A DNA stretch of 64,000 bases from Kribbella pratensis (GTDB taxonomy: Bacteria; Actinomycetota; Actinomycetes; Propionibacteriales; Kribbellaceae), in assembly GCF_004366075.1 (NCBI RefSeq), contig NZ_SODU01000002.1:558001-622000 (forward strand). Reading direction: 5' to 3'. Made by a program: the position numbers and the translations under genes. The notes under the pieces are model-generated. The model searched no databases, had not been told where the DNA came from, and was given only the letters and a program-made list of their open reading frames with translations. Every line of letters starts with the position of its first letter. The first letter of the stretch is position 1. Shown here one piece after another: positions 26,417-36,006 of this stretch.

Positions 26417-27534
26417 GTAGTGAACCCCAGTCGTTTGGAGGCAAGGCCGGTCAGGATCTCGGTGGTGCCGCCGCCGATGGCGAGGATCTTCTGGTCGCGG
26501 TACTGGCGTTCCACCTCGGCCTCCCGCATGTACCCGAGACCGCCGTGCAACTGCAGCGCCTGGTCGCACACCCACTGCCCCGCTTCGACCGCGGTGTTCT
26601 TGGCGAAACAGGTCTCGGCGATCACGTCTTCGCCTCGGATCGCTCGCTCCGCCACCGAGTGCACGTAGACCCGCGCCACGGAGATCCGCCGCGCCATCTC
26701 GGTCAGCGTGTGCTGCACGCTCTGCCGCGAAATCAACGGCCGCCCGAACGTGACCCGCTGACGGCACCACTCGACCGTCAGATCGAGCGCCCGCTGCGCA
26801 CCGGCGTACGCCTGCACCGCCAACGTCAGCCGCTCGGCCACGAAGTTCACCGCGAGCTGCACGAAACCGGAGTCCTGCGCCCCCACCAGGTTCTCGACCG
26901 GCACGCGAACATCGGTGAACGACAGCTCAGCCGTGTCCGAGCAGAGCCACCCCATCTTCTCCAGCTTCCGCGACACCGCGAACCCCGGCATACCACGCTC
27001 GATCACCAGCAAGCTGATCCCGTGCGCCCCAGCCTCACCAGTACGAACAGCCGTCGTCACGAAGTCAGCGCGACAACCTGACGTGATGTACGTCTTCGCG
27101 CCGTTGACGACGAACACGTCACCCTCGCGACGCGCCGTCGTACGAATCGACGCCACATCGGACCCACCACCAGGCTCCGTGATCGCCAGTGCACCGATCA
27201 GCTCACCGTCCAGGGTCGGGCGAACCCACCGCTCGATGTGCCTCTCGTTGCCGCCAGCAATGATGTGTGGAAGTGCGATGCCGCAGGTCAGCAGCGACGC
27301 GACCAGCCCGCCGGACCCGCCCGCATAGTGCATCTCCTCAACTGCCCCGAGCGCATCGAGCAACGACCCGCCCCCACCACCGACCGCCTCAGGGAATCCG
27401 ACGCCCAGCAACCCCAGCGCGCCCGCCTTCTTGTGCAGCTCCCGCGGCAGCTCGCCGTCCCGCTCCCACTGATCCAGATGCGGCAACACCTCAGCCGCCA
27501 TGAACCGCCGTACCGACTCCCGGAAGGCGTTCAC
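26413..27534 (-). CDS. Acyl-CoA dehydrogenase (isovaleryl/citronellyl type)
   Basis: A 373-residue acyl-CoA dehydrogenase: ALAITEPGGGSDVASIRT (about 115-132), NGAKTYITSG, and the C-terminal ALQLHGGLGYMREAEVERQY followed by RDQKILAIGGGTTEI, which is the classic short-chain and branched-chain signature including the helix after the catalytic region. In an Atu/Liu-like route it would desaturate the branched acyl-CoA before carboxylation. The GTG start overlaps the AtuA stop (GTGA) and has GGAGG 8 nt upstream; a start at 27576 is ruled out by that ribosome site. Confidence 0.92.
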   Translation of the reverse strand: MNAFRESVRRFMAAEVLPHLDQWERDGELPRELHKKAGALGLLGVGFPEAVGGGGGSLLDALGAVEEMHYAGGSGGLVASLLTCGIALPHIIAGGNERHIERWVRPTLDGELIGALAITEPGGGSDVASIRTTARREGDVFVVNGAKTYITSGCRADFVTTAVRTGEAGAHGISLLVIERGMPGFAVSRKLEKMGWLCSDTAELSFTDVRVPVENLVGAQDSGFVQLAVNFVAERLTLAVQAYAGAQRALDLTVEWCRQRVTFGRPLISRQSVQHTLTEMARRISVARVYVHSVAERAIRGEDVIAETCFAKNTAVEAGQWVCDQALQLHGGLGYMREAEVERQYRDQKILAIGGGTTEILTGLASKRLGFTT

Positions 27535-29240
27535 AACAGCACCTCCGGTACGTCGACGTACCGCGACCGGAGCCACTCGCCGAGGGCCTTCGCCTGGGGA
27601 TCGAACCGTGCCTGCGCGGCGACGCCCTCACCCAGTAGACCCTCGACGACGAAGTTCATCGCCCACAGGTTCGGCAGCAGGTACCGCGTGACGATCAGCG
27701 CCTGCGTCTCCGGGAGGAGCACTTGGAAGAGCTCGACGGTGAGGGTGTGCGCGAGCCAGCGCCATACCTTCTCGTCGCGAGCCCACACGCCGACGTTCGC
27801 GTCGCCGCCCTTGTCGCCCGAGCGGGCGCCGGCGATCCGGCCGAGCGGTACCTCGCGGGTCCGCGGCGGTCCGCTCGAGAGCTGCAGCAGCGGCATCGGC
27901 GCCTCGATGTCGTCGACGGGCCGCAGCGGCTGCGTCTCCGCCGCAGGTTCAATCGTGCGACGGGAGCCGTCCGGCAGTACGACGACGTGCTCCACCTCGT
28001 GGATGTCGACGTACCCAGCACGGAAGACGCCGTACGGCGAACTGTCGCCGGGCGGCGCGGTGACGTGGAATCCGGGGTAGCTCGCGAGCGCCAGCTCCAC
28101 CGCGGCGTTGCTGAACGCGCGGCCGACGACCTTCGGATCCGGATCCTTCACCGCGCACCGGAGGAAGACGCTCGCCTCCTCCTCGGACTCGGCGTTCGGC
28201 TTCTCCGTCCACGCCAGCGTCCACTTCAGCTCGGCCGGCCGCTTCGGCAAGGCCTGCTCAAGTTGCCGCTGCACGAGCTCGGCCTTCTGCTCCAGTTGCA
28301 GCCCGGTGAGCACGAAGTCGACCTCGTTGCGGAACCCGCCGACACTGTTCAGCGAGACCTTGTACGTCGGCGGCGGGGCTTCACCGCGGACGCCGGAGAT
28401 CCTGACGCGGTCGGGACCGTCGTCGTCGAGCTCGATCGAATCGAGGCGCGTGGTGACGTCCGGACCGGCGTACCGGGCGTCGGTGATCTCGTACAGGAGC
28501 TGCGCCTTGACCGTGTCGATCGTGACCGCGCCGCCGGTGTTGTCGTGCTTGGTGATCACGCTGCTGCCGTCCGCGTGGATCTCCGCGATCGGGAATCCGG
28601 GGCGCCCGAAGTCGCGGATCTCGGTGAAGAACGCGTAGTTCCCGCCGGTCGCCTGGCAGCCGCACTCGATCACATGCCCGGCGACGACGGCTCCGGCGAG
28701 TTCGTCGTACTGCGTGCGCTTCCAGCCGTGATGCGCCGCGGCCGGTCCGACGATCACCGAGGCGTCCGTGACCCGACCGGTCACCACGACATTCGCCCCT
28801 GCTTGCAAGGCCTCCGCGATGCCCCACGCGCCGAGGTAGGCGTTCGCCGTCAGGGGCTCGCCCAGCCCGAGCTCCTTTGCGCGCCCGAGCAGATCGTCAC
28901 CCTCGACGTAGGCGACCTTCGGATGCAGCCCGAGCTTGTCGGCCAGCTGTCCGATCGCCTCCGCGAGCCCGGCCGGGTTCAGCCCACCCGCGTTGCTGAC
29001 GATCTTCACGCCTCGATCCAGCGCCTCACCAAGGCCCGTCTCGAGCTGCTTCAGGAACGTCTTCGCATAACCCAGTCCTGGGTCTCGCATCCGATCCCGC
29101 CCGAGGATGAGCATCGTCAACTCAGCCAGATAGTCGCCCGTCAGCACATCCAACGGTCCACCGGTCAGCATTTCCTGCACCGCGCTGAACCGGTCCCCGT
29201 AGAAGCCGGACGCGTTGCCGATGCGGATCGGCTCAGTCAT
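27531..29240 (-). CDS. AtuA-like protein (DUF1446, acyclic terpene utilisation)
   Basis: A 569-residue protein. The first 450 residues match the AtuA core: [13 protein letters not shown] at the N-terminus, [14 protein letters not shown] near 80, [20 protein letters not shown] near 155 and [18 protein letters not shown] near 195. The C-terminal 100 residues form a small appended domain with [20 protein letters not shown]. AtuA is needed for citronellol growth in Pseudomonas but its reaction is not settled. Here it is the second gene of the operon and overlaps both neighbours (8 and 4 nt). Confidence 0.9.
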   Translation of the reverse strand: MTEPIRIGNASGFYGDRFSAVQEMLTGGPLDVLTGDYLAELTMLILGRDRMRDPGLGYAKTFLKQLETGLGEALDRGVKIVSNAGGLNPAGLAEAIGQLADKLGLHPKVAYVEGDDLLGRAKELGLGEPLTANAYLGAWGIAEALQAGANVVVTGRVTDASVIVGPAAAHHGWKRTQYDELAGAVVAGHVIECGCQATGGNYAFFTEIRDFGRPGFPIAEIHADGSSVITKHDNTGGAVTIDTVKAQLLYEITDARYAGPDVTTRLDSIELDDDGPDRVRISGVRGEAPPPTYKVSLNSVGGFRNEVDFVLTGLQLEQKAELVQRQLEQALPKRPAELKWTLAWTEKPNAESEEEASVFLRCAVKDPDPKVVGRAFSNAAVELALASYPGFHVTAPPGDSSPYGVFRAGYVDIHEVEHVVVLPDGSRRTIEPAAETQPLRPVDDIEAPMPLLQLSSGPPRTREVPLGRIAGARSGDKGGDANVGVWARDEKVWRWLAHTLTVELFQVLLPETQALIVTRYLLPNLWAMNFVVEGLLGEGVAAQARFDPQAKALGEWLRSRYVDVPEVLL

Positions 29241-30021
29241 GTTGTCCTGCCTGACGACCCTTCCCGGGCAGGCCGGCGAAGGCCTGGATGATCCCCAGCC
29301 ACTCCTCGGCGTCCGCGCCCTCAGCCGTCACGGCCAGGTCGTCGCGGTGCCGGCGTTGCGTGGCGAGCAGGCAGAAGTCGACCGCCGGCGCAGTCACCCG
29401 CTGGGCGGCGTCCTCCGGACCCCAGGTCCACACGTCGCCGTCCGGGCCGGTGAGTTCGACGCGGAACGGTTCGGCCGGCGGCTTGCGATCGTTGAGCAGG
29501 TACGCGAAGTCGCGCGTGCGCACCGCGAGATGGGCGACGTGCCGCAGACGGTTGCTCGGCTGCCGTTGTACGCCGAGGGCGTCGAACACATCCTGCCCGT
29601 GCGCCCACGTCTCCATCAGCCGCGCGGTCGCCATCGAGGTCGGGCTCATCGGCGGTCCGTACCAGAGCACCTTCTCGCCGGCCGGCACCTTCTTCAGCGC
29701 CTCGGCGACCTCGGCCCGGGTCTCCCGCCAGTACGTCAGCAGTTGGTCAGGCGGCAGTGTGGCAGTCTCCTCGGCGCCGTCATCGACGTACGTCGTCGGA
29801 CTCGCAGCTGCTTTCTGCAGTAGCTCCTTGAACCCTTCGGGATCGGTCGCGGCCAACTGCGTCGCCTCGTCGGTCCAGGCCAGGTGGGCGATCTGGTGCG
29901 CGATCGTCCAACCCTCGGCCGGCGTCGGCGTCGACCACTCCCCAGCAGCCAACCCACCGACCAACCGATCCAACTCCGCACTCTCGGCCCACAGATCCGC
30001 CAGCACTTCGTCCAGTCGCAC
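29233..30021 (-). CDS. TIGR03084-family DinB-like protein
   Basis: A 262-residue four-helix-bundle protein of the DinB/mycothiol-dependent maleylpyruvate isomerase superfamily. The three metal-binding His are placed as [19 protein letters not shown] near residue 40 and [14 protein letters not shown] near 140; a short C-terminal all-beta domain follows. The TIGR03084 group is found with acyl-CoA degradation genes and probably uses mycothiol or a metal, but its reaction is unknown. GTG at 30021 has GGGAG upstream. It is the first gene of the operon and overlaps AtuA by 8 nt. Confidence 0.82.
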   Translation of the reverse strand: MRLDEVLADLWAESAELDRLVGGLAAGEWSTPTPAEGWTIAHQIAHLAWTDEATQLAATDPEGFKELLQKAAASPTTYVDDGAEETATLPPDQLLTYWRETRAEVAEALKKVPAGEKVLWYGPPMSPTSMATARLMETWAHGQDVFDALGVQRQPSNRLRHVAHLAVRTRDFAYLLNDRKPPAEPFRVELTGPDGDVWTWGPEDAAQRVTAPAVDFCLLATQRRHRDDLAVTAEGADAEEWLGIIQAFAGLPGKGRQAGQHD

Positions 30022-30066
30022 GCCGCACTCCCTCACGAGGCACTCGTGCCCCGAGCGTCCCACGCC

Positions 30067-30099
30067 CACCAAAAAGAATCAACCGTGCTTGTTTTGGTG
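30067..30099 (-). promoter_or_regulatory. Inverted repeat upstream of the acyl-CoA operon
   Basis: CACCAAAA (30067-30074) and TTTTGGTG (30092-30099) are perfect inverted arms with a 17-nt spacer, 46 bp before the first gene of the operon. It is AT-rich against its background and is a candidate operator for the TetR at the end of the operon. Confidence 0.4.
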
Positions 30100-30172
30100 A
30101 GGTGGACCCCCCACGCACGGCCCAACTGCGCCTTTGGCCGCTGAAACCGGCAGCTGCGGAACTTGCGCCTGC

Positions 30173-30184
30173 GTGGACGTCCAC
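30173..30184. promoter_or_regulatory. 12-bp palindrome in divergent promoter region
   Basis: GTGGACGTCCAC is a perfect palindrome between the acyl-CoA operon and the nucleotidyltransferase gene. A related GGTGGAC half-site occurs about 70 bp to the left. The binding protein is unknown. Confidence 0.35.
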
Positions 30185-30206
30185 CTGGTCGGGGAGGGCG
30201 GGTGAC

Positions 30207-30216
30207 TGACATGTCA
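30207..30216. promoter_or_regulatory. 10-bp palindrome upstream of nucleotidyltransferase gene
   Basis: TGACATGTCA is perfect and lies 44 bp before the GTG of the nucleotidyltransferase gene. This nucleotidyltransferase carries its own winged helix and could bind here. Confidence 0.3.
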
Positions 30217-30259
30217 TGGAGATTGGGTGGGGGAGGCGGGGCGTCAATAGGGTGCGTGG

Positions 30260-30898
30260 GTGGATATGGGATCGCCGATCAGCACGGTGGTGCCGTCGTT
30301 GGATGGGCCGGTGTTGCGGGTGCTGGCTGAGGCCGAGGGTGGTCTGTCGGGGCGGCAGATTCACAAGCTCGCCGGTTCCGGAAGCGTCGCGGGTGTGCGG
30401 CTCGTGCTGCAGCGACTGGCGGCGACCGGGCTGGTGCACGTCGACGATCTGGGCAATTCGTTGCTCTATCGCCTCAACCGCAAGCACCTGCTTGCCTCGA
30501 TCGTCGAGCAGCTCGCGAACCTCCGCAGTACGTTGATCGCCCGGCTCGCCGACGAGGTCAGCGGCTGGCGGATCCCGCCGGTGCACACGAGCGTGTACGG
30601 CGCGGTCGCCCGCGGTGACGGTGATCTGGACAGTGATGTCGACCTGTTGCTGATCCGTCCTGACCGGCATGACTTCGAGGACGTGGTGTGGGAGGACCAG
30701 GTCGGCCGGCTGATGCAGACAGTCGTCGATCTCACCGGGAACCCGGCCCATGTCTTCGAACTGAGCCAGACCGAGTTCTCGGACCACCTGGCCACCGAGG
30801 ACCCGATCCTCAACGACTGGATGCAGCCGAACATCCGGCTGACCGGTGTTCCGTTGAGCGTGCTCCTGAATGACCTCGAGGCAGCCCTTCCCCGGTAA
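30260..30898 (+). CDS. Winged-helix plus minimal nucleotidyltransferase domain protein
   Basis: A 212-residue protein. Residues 12-75 form a winged helix (LSGRQIHKLAGSGSVAGVRLV, GLVHVDDLGNSLLYRLNR). Residues 105-190 form an MNT-type nucleotidyltransferase with the metal site DSDVDLLLI; the usual GS-x9-DxD entry is altered to GAVARGDGDLDSDVD (Ser replaced by Ala). MNT proteins are often HEPN antitoxins that AMPylate a partner, but no HEPN gene is adjacent. It stands alone on the plus strand before the kinase gene. GTG 30260 or ATG 30266 could be the start. Confidence 0.75.
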   Translation: MDMGSPISTVVPSLDGPVLRVLAEAEGGLSGRQIHKLAGSGSVAGVRLVLQRLAATGLVHVDDLGNSLLYRLNRKHLLASIVEQLANLRSTLIARLADEVSGWRIPPVHTSVYGAVARGDGDLDSDVDLLLIRPDRHDFEDVVWEDQVGRLMQTVVDLTGNPAHVFELSQTEFSDHLATEDPILNDWMQPNIRLTGVPLSVLLNDLEAALPR

Positions 30899-30959
30899 CC
30901 GGAGCCTGTGGGTACGCTGCCTGTCATCATTGTCAGGACTATCTACCCGGGACCACTCA

Positions 30960-31859
30960 ATGACCCGCATCGCCATCGACGGCGGCCAGTCCGCTCTCCG
31001 TCTTCGCGTCCTTCCGTCCCGACGTACCGGCAACGGTCCCGGCTACACGCACGGACCGGACGCCGTCTCCAACCTCCTCGAGGCGATTCGCGCTGCCGCG
31101 TCCGAGGCCGAGCTGACCGGACCGGTCGAGGTCGTGGCTCTCGGCCTCACCGGTTACCCACAGGCGCAGGGCGCCGCGGAACGATTCGCGGCCGACGTCG
31201 GTGAGGTGTTGAACGCCGACGAAGTACGCCTCACCCAGGACATGGTCACCGCGCACGCCGGCGCGTTGCCGGACGGGTACGGCGTCGTTGTTGCCGCGGG
31301 TACTGGGCTCGTGTGTCTTGCCGTGGATCGCGACGGCACGTGGCGAAAGCTCGACGGGCACGGGTACCTCTTCGGCGACGCCGGGAGTGCCTTTGCGATC
31401 GGCCGCGCCGGGCTGGTCGCCGTACAGCGTGCTCGGGACGGCCGTGGTCCGGTGACGAAGCTCGCGGACACTGCTCTCGATCCGGTCGCGCTGTACCGGT
31501 CGTCCACGCTGGTCGACGACGTGGCTCGCTTCGCACCCGAAGTACTGCGGTGTGCGGCCGAAGGCGATCCGGTGGCGGTCGAGCTCCTGGTCCAAGCGGC
31601 CGGCGACATCGCCGAGACGATCGGCGCCGCGGTCGACCAACTGGCCGGTGAGGGACCCGTCCCGGTCGCCTGTGTCGGCGGTCTCTTCGACGGTGCCGGT
31701 GACCAGTTGCTGACACCTGTCCGCGAGGCGCTGCCGTCGCGAGCCAAGCTGACGCCGGCGGCGGGCAACTCGCTCGACGGCGCGGAACGCCTCGCCACCG
31801 AACCAGCCGAAACGTATGCCGACCTGATCGTCACACACCGCCGGGCGCGACCTCGATAA
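30960..31859 (+). CDS. BadF/BadG/BcrA-type ATPase, probable amino-sugar kinase
   Basis: A 299-residue ASKHA-fold protein. It opens with RIAIDGGQSALRLRVL (phosphate 1, the DGGQS loop), has VVVAAGTGLVCLAVDRDG as phosphate 2, YLFGDAGSAFAIGRAGL near 145 as in N-acetylglucosamine kinases, and ACVGGLFDGAGDQLL as the adenosine motif. No Fe-S Cys pair is present, so it is a kinase of the NagK type rather than a benzoyl-CoA reductase activator. It is followed by a ceramidase-like gene after 70 bp and likely shares its transcript. Confidence 0.83.
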   Translation: MTRIAIDGGQSALRLRVLPSRRTGNGPGYTHGPDAVSNLLEAIRAAASEAELTGPVEVVALGLTGYPQAQGAAERFAADVGEVLNADEVRLTQDMVTAHAGALPDGYGVVVAAGTGLVCLAVDRDGTWRKLDGHGYLFGDAGSAFAIGRAGLVAVQRARDGRGPVTKLADTALDPVALYRSSTLVDDVARFAPEVLRCAAEGDPVAVELLVQAAGDIAETIGAAVDQLAGEGPVPVACVGGLFDGAGDQLLTPVREALPSRAKLTPAAGNSLDGAERLATEPAETYADLIVTHRRARPR

Positions 31860-31929
31860 TTACGGTGTAGGCCGTTATCTTGACCATGCATCGTCCGATC
31901 AGTGCCGGTACGACAGCTGGAGACTTCAC

Positions 31930-33177
31930 GTGAACGAACTTCTCCTGGCCGCGACGTCCCTCGACGTCACCCCGCCGCCCGGCCACCGGCTCGACGGGTA
32001 CGCCGCCCGCGCCGGGCTCTCGACCGGTACCGCGGACCCACTCCGCGCGACCCTGATCTGGTTGTCCACGAATGACGATCCCGGCGTGTTGTGGCTGACG
32101 CTGGACGCGATCGCCGTCGGGAGCGCGCTCTCGTCGGAGCTCGCCGAGGCCGCCGGAGCCGCCGCCGGCATCCCGCCGTCGCATGTCGTGGTGTCCGCGT
32201 CGCACACCCACTCCGGGCCGTCCGGCTGGACCGGTGAGATTCATCCCGTCATTCCGGCCGAGCGGGAACGGCCGCTGGTCGACTCGCTGGTCGGTGCCGT
32301 ACGGGCGGCTGCACTCGAGCGGCACCCGGTGACGGCGAGCTGGCACTCGGTCGAGGTGATCGGCGTCGGTACGAACCGGCATCGTAAGAACGGTCCTCAC
32401 GACAACACCGCCGGCATCCTCGCGCTGCATGGGCTCGACGGTTCGCTCGACGCGGTGCTGCTGGACTTCGCGTGCCATCCGACGACCTACGGCCCGGAGA
32501 ACCTGCAGTACTCGGCCGACTGGCCGGGAGCCGCACGCGCTGCTCTCGCTCCCGCTGTGGTCGGCTTCCTGCAAGGGGCTGCGGGCGACGTCAGCCCTCG
32601 CTTTACTCGACAGGGTCGCGGTGCCGCGGAGGTCGCCCGCTTGGGCGGTCTGTTGGCTTCACGAGTCCGTGAGGCGCTGGCCACCCCTGGCCTGGAACTA
32701 CCTCAGTCCGCGCCGAGCATCCGACGTACCACTCTCACCTTGCCGGTGCGGTCCGTCCCACCCGTTGACGAGTCCGAAAAACTCGTGTCCGCCATGGAGA
32801 GCCGCGTCAACGCCGAGCACGCCGGCGGCCCCTCCGGCCGCATCTCGCAAACCCGCCTGGAGGGCGCGCGCGGCCAGGCACTGATGGCCGCAGCCAACCT
32901 CCCACCGGCGCTGGACCTCCCGGTCAGCACGGTGACAATGGGCGACGTCTGCTGGATCAACCTCCCGGTAGAACTCTTCGCCGTCCACGGTGTCTGCCTG
33001 CAGGCCGACAGCACGCACCCCATCACCCGCGTCATCGGCTACACCGACGGCTACTACGGCTACGTAGTAGACCCGTCCGCCGCCGAAGCCGGCACTTACG
33101 AAGCCCTCATCACCTTCTTCGACCAACCCACCACCAACACCCTCCTCACCGAAACCGCTACCTTCGTCAACAGCTAG
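31930..33177 (+). CDS. Neutral/alkaline ceramidase N-domain-like hydrolase
   Basis: A 415-residue protein related to the N-terminal catalytic domain of non-lysosomal ceramidases. The zinc site is recognisable: SASHTHSGPSG near residue 95 and LLDFACHPTTYGPENLQYSA near 178, with SADWPG as the active-site neighbourhood; FLQGAAGDVSPR is a further family motif. There is no signal peptide, so it acts inside the cell. Cytoplasmic members next to sugar kinases probably act on an amidated or N-acylated sugar rather than ceramide. GTG start with GGAG 8 nt upstream. It is convergent with the YhgE gene (4-bp overlap). Confidence 0.8.
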   Translation: MNELLLAATSLDVTPPPGHRLDGYAARAGLSTGTADPLRATLIWLSTNDDPGVLWLTLDAIAVGSALSSELAEAAGAAAGIPPSHVVVSASHTHSGPSGWTGEIHPVIPAERERPLVDSLVGAVRAAALERHPVTASWHSVEVIGVGTNRHRKNGPHDNTAGILALHGLDGSLDAVLLDFACHPTTYGPENLQYSADWPGAARAALAPAVVGFLQGAAGDVSPRFTRQGRGAAEVARLGGLLASRVREALATPGLELPQSAPSIRRTTLTLPVRSVPPVDESEKLVSAMESRVNAEHAGGPSGRISQTRLEGARGQALMAAANLPPALDLPVSTVTMGDVCWINLPVELFAVHGVCLQADSTHPITRVIGYTDGYYGYVVDPSAAEAGTYEALITFFDQPTTNTLLTETATFVNS

Positions 33178-35237
33178 AGCGCGAGCTCTGGCTGTAGCTT
33201 CTTGGCCGGCCACACGCGTTGTTTGCGGGCGGCGAGGGTGGAGGCGGCCAGGGCTACTGCAAACCAGGCTGCCAGTGCGAGGAGGTCTCGGCCGAGGGAG
33301 GTGCCGGGGCCGCCGTACATGAGGTGGCGGACGCCGTCGATGGCGTAGCTCATCGGGAGAGCGTGGTGGAAGAAGTACAGGGGGTCGGGGATGGTCTGCC
33401 ACGGGAACGTGCCGCCGGCGCTGACCAGTTGCACGACCATCAGGACCAGACCGAGGAACTTGCCCACGGCCCCGAACCACGCCGACAGTGCGTGCAGGAT
33501 CGCGACGAAGGTGAACGACGTCAGGATCAGGAAGCCGACGGTCAGCCAAGGGTGAGCGGCGTGGATACCGAGGCCCAGAACCACGGCGACGAAGACGAGC
33601 GTGGCCTGGATCGCGCCGAAGAGCGCCGGAGGCAACCAACCGCCGAGTGCGACGCGGAACGGTGACTGCAGTGCGGCGAGCGCGCGCGGTGACAGCGGCC
33701 GGACCAGCAGGAACAGGACGTACGCCCCGATCCAGCACGCCAGGCTGAGGAAGAACGGGGCCAGGCCGGCGCCGTAGCTGTCGGCCGTGGCCTGCGAGAC
33801 GTTCTGCAGCGTGACAGGTGCACCCAGCGTCTCGGCGACCGCCTTGCGCTGGTCGGCGGAAGGGTTCGGGATCTGCTTCACGCCGTTCTGGAGACCGGTG
33901 TTCAGCTGCGTCGCTCCGCTCTTCAGCTGACCCACACCGGTCGCAAGGCTGTTCACACCGGTCAGCAACTGCCCTTGCCCAGTCACAGCTTGCTTCTCGC
34001 CCGCAGCAAGCTTCTGCGCACCAGTCTGCAACGTGCCCAACCCGGTCTTCAGCTGCCCAGCGCCCGTGCTGAGCTGATGCGCCCCACTGGACGCCTCACT
34101 GATTCCACTCGTCAGAGCCGGTGTTGCCTTGGCCAGCGCCGACGCACCGTTCGACACCTTCCGCGCACCGCTCGCGAGCTGGTTGAGCTGCTTGGACGTC
34201 GACTGGATCTTGGTGTTCGCCTGTACGACGGGAGCACGCAACTTCGCCGTCTCGAGCAGAATCACCCTGATCTGGTGCTGGCTCAGCCCCTGCTGCTTCA
34301 AGCGCGCAGCCAGCTGCGCGTCGTACGCCTTGAGATCCTTCACCAATGTGCTGGACGCGGTCGCTACCTGCCGCCCTGTGCTGGCGATCTTCTCGTTGCC
34401 ATCCGCTACCTGATCCGCTCCGGATGCCAACTGCTTCGTCTGGTTCGGCAGCGATGCAGTCTTCTCCTTCAACGTGCCCAAACCGTTGTCGAGCTTCGCA
34501 GCGCCCGTCGCCAGCGAAGACGCACCCTGAGACGCCTGTGCGGTGCCGGTGGCCAACTGTGTCGCTCCTGCTGACAGCTGCTTCTGCGCAGTGTTGAGCT
34601 GCGTAGCACCGGACTGCAGCTTCGTGACTCCGGTAGCGGCCGACGTCAGACCGCTCTGAAGCTGGGCAGCACCAGCAGCCGCAGAACCGACCTGCTTGTG
34701 GATGGTGTTGTACCCGGCCAGCAGCTGCGAGGCCGCGGTCTCACTAACCTGCGACGCGACAGTCTTCGTCACCTGCGCCACGACCTGGTTGGCGATCGTG
34801 TGCGCGATGTAGTTGTTGGCGTCGTTCGTCAGGAGTTCCAGCTCCGCCTGCCGCGGTGTGAAGTCCGCACTCGACGCCAGGTCGGACGAGAACGACTTCG
34901 GCAGCACCAGCGCGAACTCGTACGTCCCGTCCGATACGCCATTCGTCGCGTCCGCGCGCTTCACCTGATGCCAGTCGAAGCTCTTCGACTTCACCAGTTC
35001 GCCCGCGACCTGCGGTCCGACGTTGAGCTTCTCGCCGGTCGCAAGCGTCGTACCCTCGTCCTCGACGACGACGGCGGTCGGGATCTTGTTCAGACGCCCG
35101 TACGGGTCGTGGTTCGCGTAGAGGTACAGGCCGCCGTACAGCACCGGCACCAGCAGTAGCGCGACCACAGCGAGCTTTGGCAGCCGTCCGGCCGTCAAAC
35201 GCCGCAACTCACTCAGGGCCATCCGCAGCGCGGTCAC
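33174..35237 (-). CDS. YhgE/Pip-family membrane protein
   Basis: A 687-residue protein: TM near residue 20-42, a long extracytoplasmic region, then about five TM segments from residue 490. The middle (about 180-470) is a long series of repeats of the type QLxxGAxxLxxG, with heptad-like spacing and repeated ATGAAKL, LSTGAGQL and LATGVGQL blocks, which makes an extended stalk. YhgE/Pip proteins are ABC-2-related; the Lactococcus Pip is a phage receptor and EsaA belongs to the same superfamily. GTG start overlaps the ATPase stop by 4 nt. Confidence 0.87.
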   Translation of the reverse strand: MTALRMALSELRRLTAGRLPKLAVVALLLVPVLYGGLYLYANHDPYGRLNKIPTAVVVEDEGTTLATGEKLNVGPQVAGELVKSKSFDWHQVKRADATNGVSDGTYEFALVLPKSFSSDLASSADFTPRQAELELLTNDANNYIAHTIANQVVAQVTKTVASQVSETAASQLLAGYNTIHKQVGSAAAGAAQLQSGLTSAATGVTKLQSGATQLNTAQKQLSAGATQLATGTAQASQGASSLATGAAKLDNGLGTLKEKTASLPNQTKQLASGADQVADGNEKIASTGRQVATASSTLVKDLKAYDAQLAARLKQQGLSQHQIRVILLETAKLRAPVVQANTKIQSTSKQLNQLASGARKVSNGASALAKATPALTSGISEASSGAHQLSTGAGQLKTGLGTLQTGAQKLAAGEKQAVTGQGQLLTGVNSLATGVGQLKSGATQLNTGLQNGVKQIPNPSADQRKAVAETLGAPVTLQNVSQATADSYGAGLAPFFLSLACWIGAYVLFLLVRPLSPRALAALQSPFRVALGGWLPPALFGAIQATLVFVAVVLGLGIHAAHPWLTVGFLILTSFTFVAILHALSAWFGAVGKFLGLVLMVVQLVSAGGTFPWQTIPDPLYFFHHALPMSYAIDGVRHLMYGGPGTSLGRDLLALAAWFAVALAASTLAARKQRVWPAKKLQPELAL

Positions 35238-35950
35238 GCCTCGATCTCCTGTTCCTGGTCAATCGGGTCTTCTTCGTCGATCGGGGTGACTGGCTCGACG
35301 GGAGCCACAGGAGTGACCTGCACCGGGTCCGGCTGATCGGTCTCGCCCATTCGCGCGGCCTTGACGTCCAGCAGCCGTGCTGACGCGTCAGCACACGTGA
35401 TGATCACGCCGTACCCCTGCGCCGCCAACCCGCGTCCCAGCTCGTACCAGCCATGCGGATCGCCACCGTGTCGATCCGGCATTGTCAGAATGACCACCTG
35501 TACGTCGGGACGCGCCACAGTGAGCTCCGTGAGCAGTCTGGTCCGTACGGCGACCGGCAGGTGCTCGAACCGCTTGTCGGCGTGCTCTGCGGCGTCATGC
35601 TCGTTCAGCCACTCCAGCACGGCCTTACGCCCCGCCTTGCGGCCGGCGATGGCCAGTTCCTCGCCCACGACCGTCTGAACAGGTAGTGCGTCGTCCGGCT
35701 CCGTGATGCCGGGCGCGTCGACCACGGCAACGCGTCGTCGCAGCAGGCCCGGGTCGGTCTTGCCGTCGAGCCGGACTCGCCCGGTGTCGGGCTTCAGCCG
35801 ACCGGACAGGCCCAGCGCCGCAGCGACGTGCCCCGCGCCCGGGTATCCCGTCAGGAGCACCACCTGATGATCCGCGACCGACACCGACGTGGTGTGCAGC
35901 ATCGGTGCGTGGGGTCCACGCACACTGATTCCGGCGGCCTCGAGCTCCAT
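35234..35950 (-). CDS. Degenerate ABC-type ATPase paired with YhgE
   Basis: A 238-residue protein with the outline of an ABC nucleotide-binding domain but altered catalytic sites. The Walker A position reads LLTGYPGAGHVAAAL, where the invariant Lys is replaced by His and the following Ser/Thr by Val. No LSGGQ signature is present, and the Walker B region reads VQVVILTMPDRHGG without the DE pair. The last 40 residues are a Pro- and acid-rich tail. It probably binds its partner without hydrolysing ATP. It is translationally coupled to YhgE and starts 17 bp from the TetR palindrome. Confidence 0.75.
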   Translation of the reverse strand: MELEAAGISVRGPHAPMLHTTSVSVADHQVVLLTGYPGAGHVAAALGLSGRLKPDTGRVRLDGKTDPGLLRRRVAVVDAPGITEPDDALPVQTVVGEELAIAGRKAGRKAVLEWLNEHDAAEHADKRFEHLPVAVRTRLLTELTVARPDVQVVILTMPDRHGGDPHGWYELGRGLAAQGYGVIITCADASARLLDVKAARMGETDQPDPVQVTPVAPVEPVTPIDEEDPIDQEQEIEA

Positions 35951-35966
35951 CCTGCATCCCCGTTCA

Positions 35967-35997
35967 ATACGGTTGTGTATTCAATACAGAACTGTAT
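35967..35997. promoter_or_regulatory. 31-bp TetR operator between divergent TetR and YhgE operon
   Basis: Two 15-nt arms (35967-35981 and 35983-35997) around a central C match as inverted repeats at 13 of 15 positions. The core is TGTATTCAATACA, AT-rich against the surroundings. It covers the start region of both divergent genes and ends 9 bp before the TetR ATG, so the TetR should repress both. Confidence 0.75.
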
Positions 35998-36006
35998 CCT
36001 ACTCCT

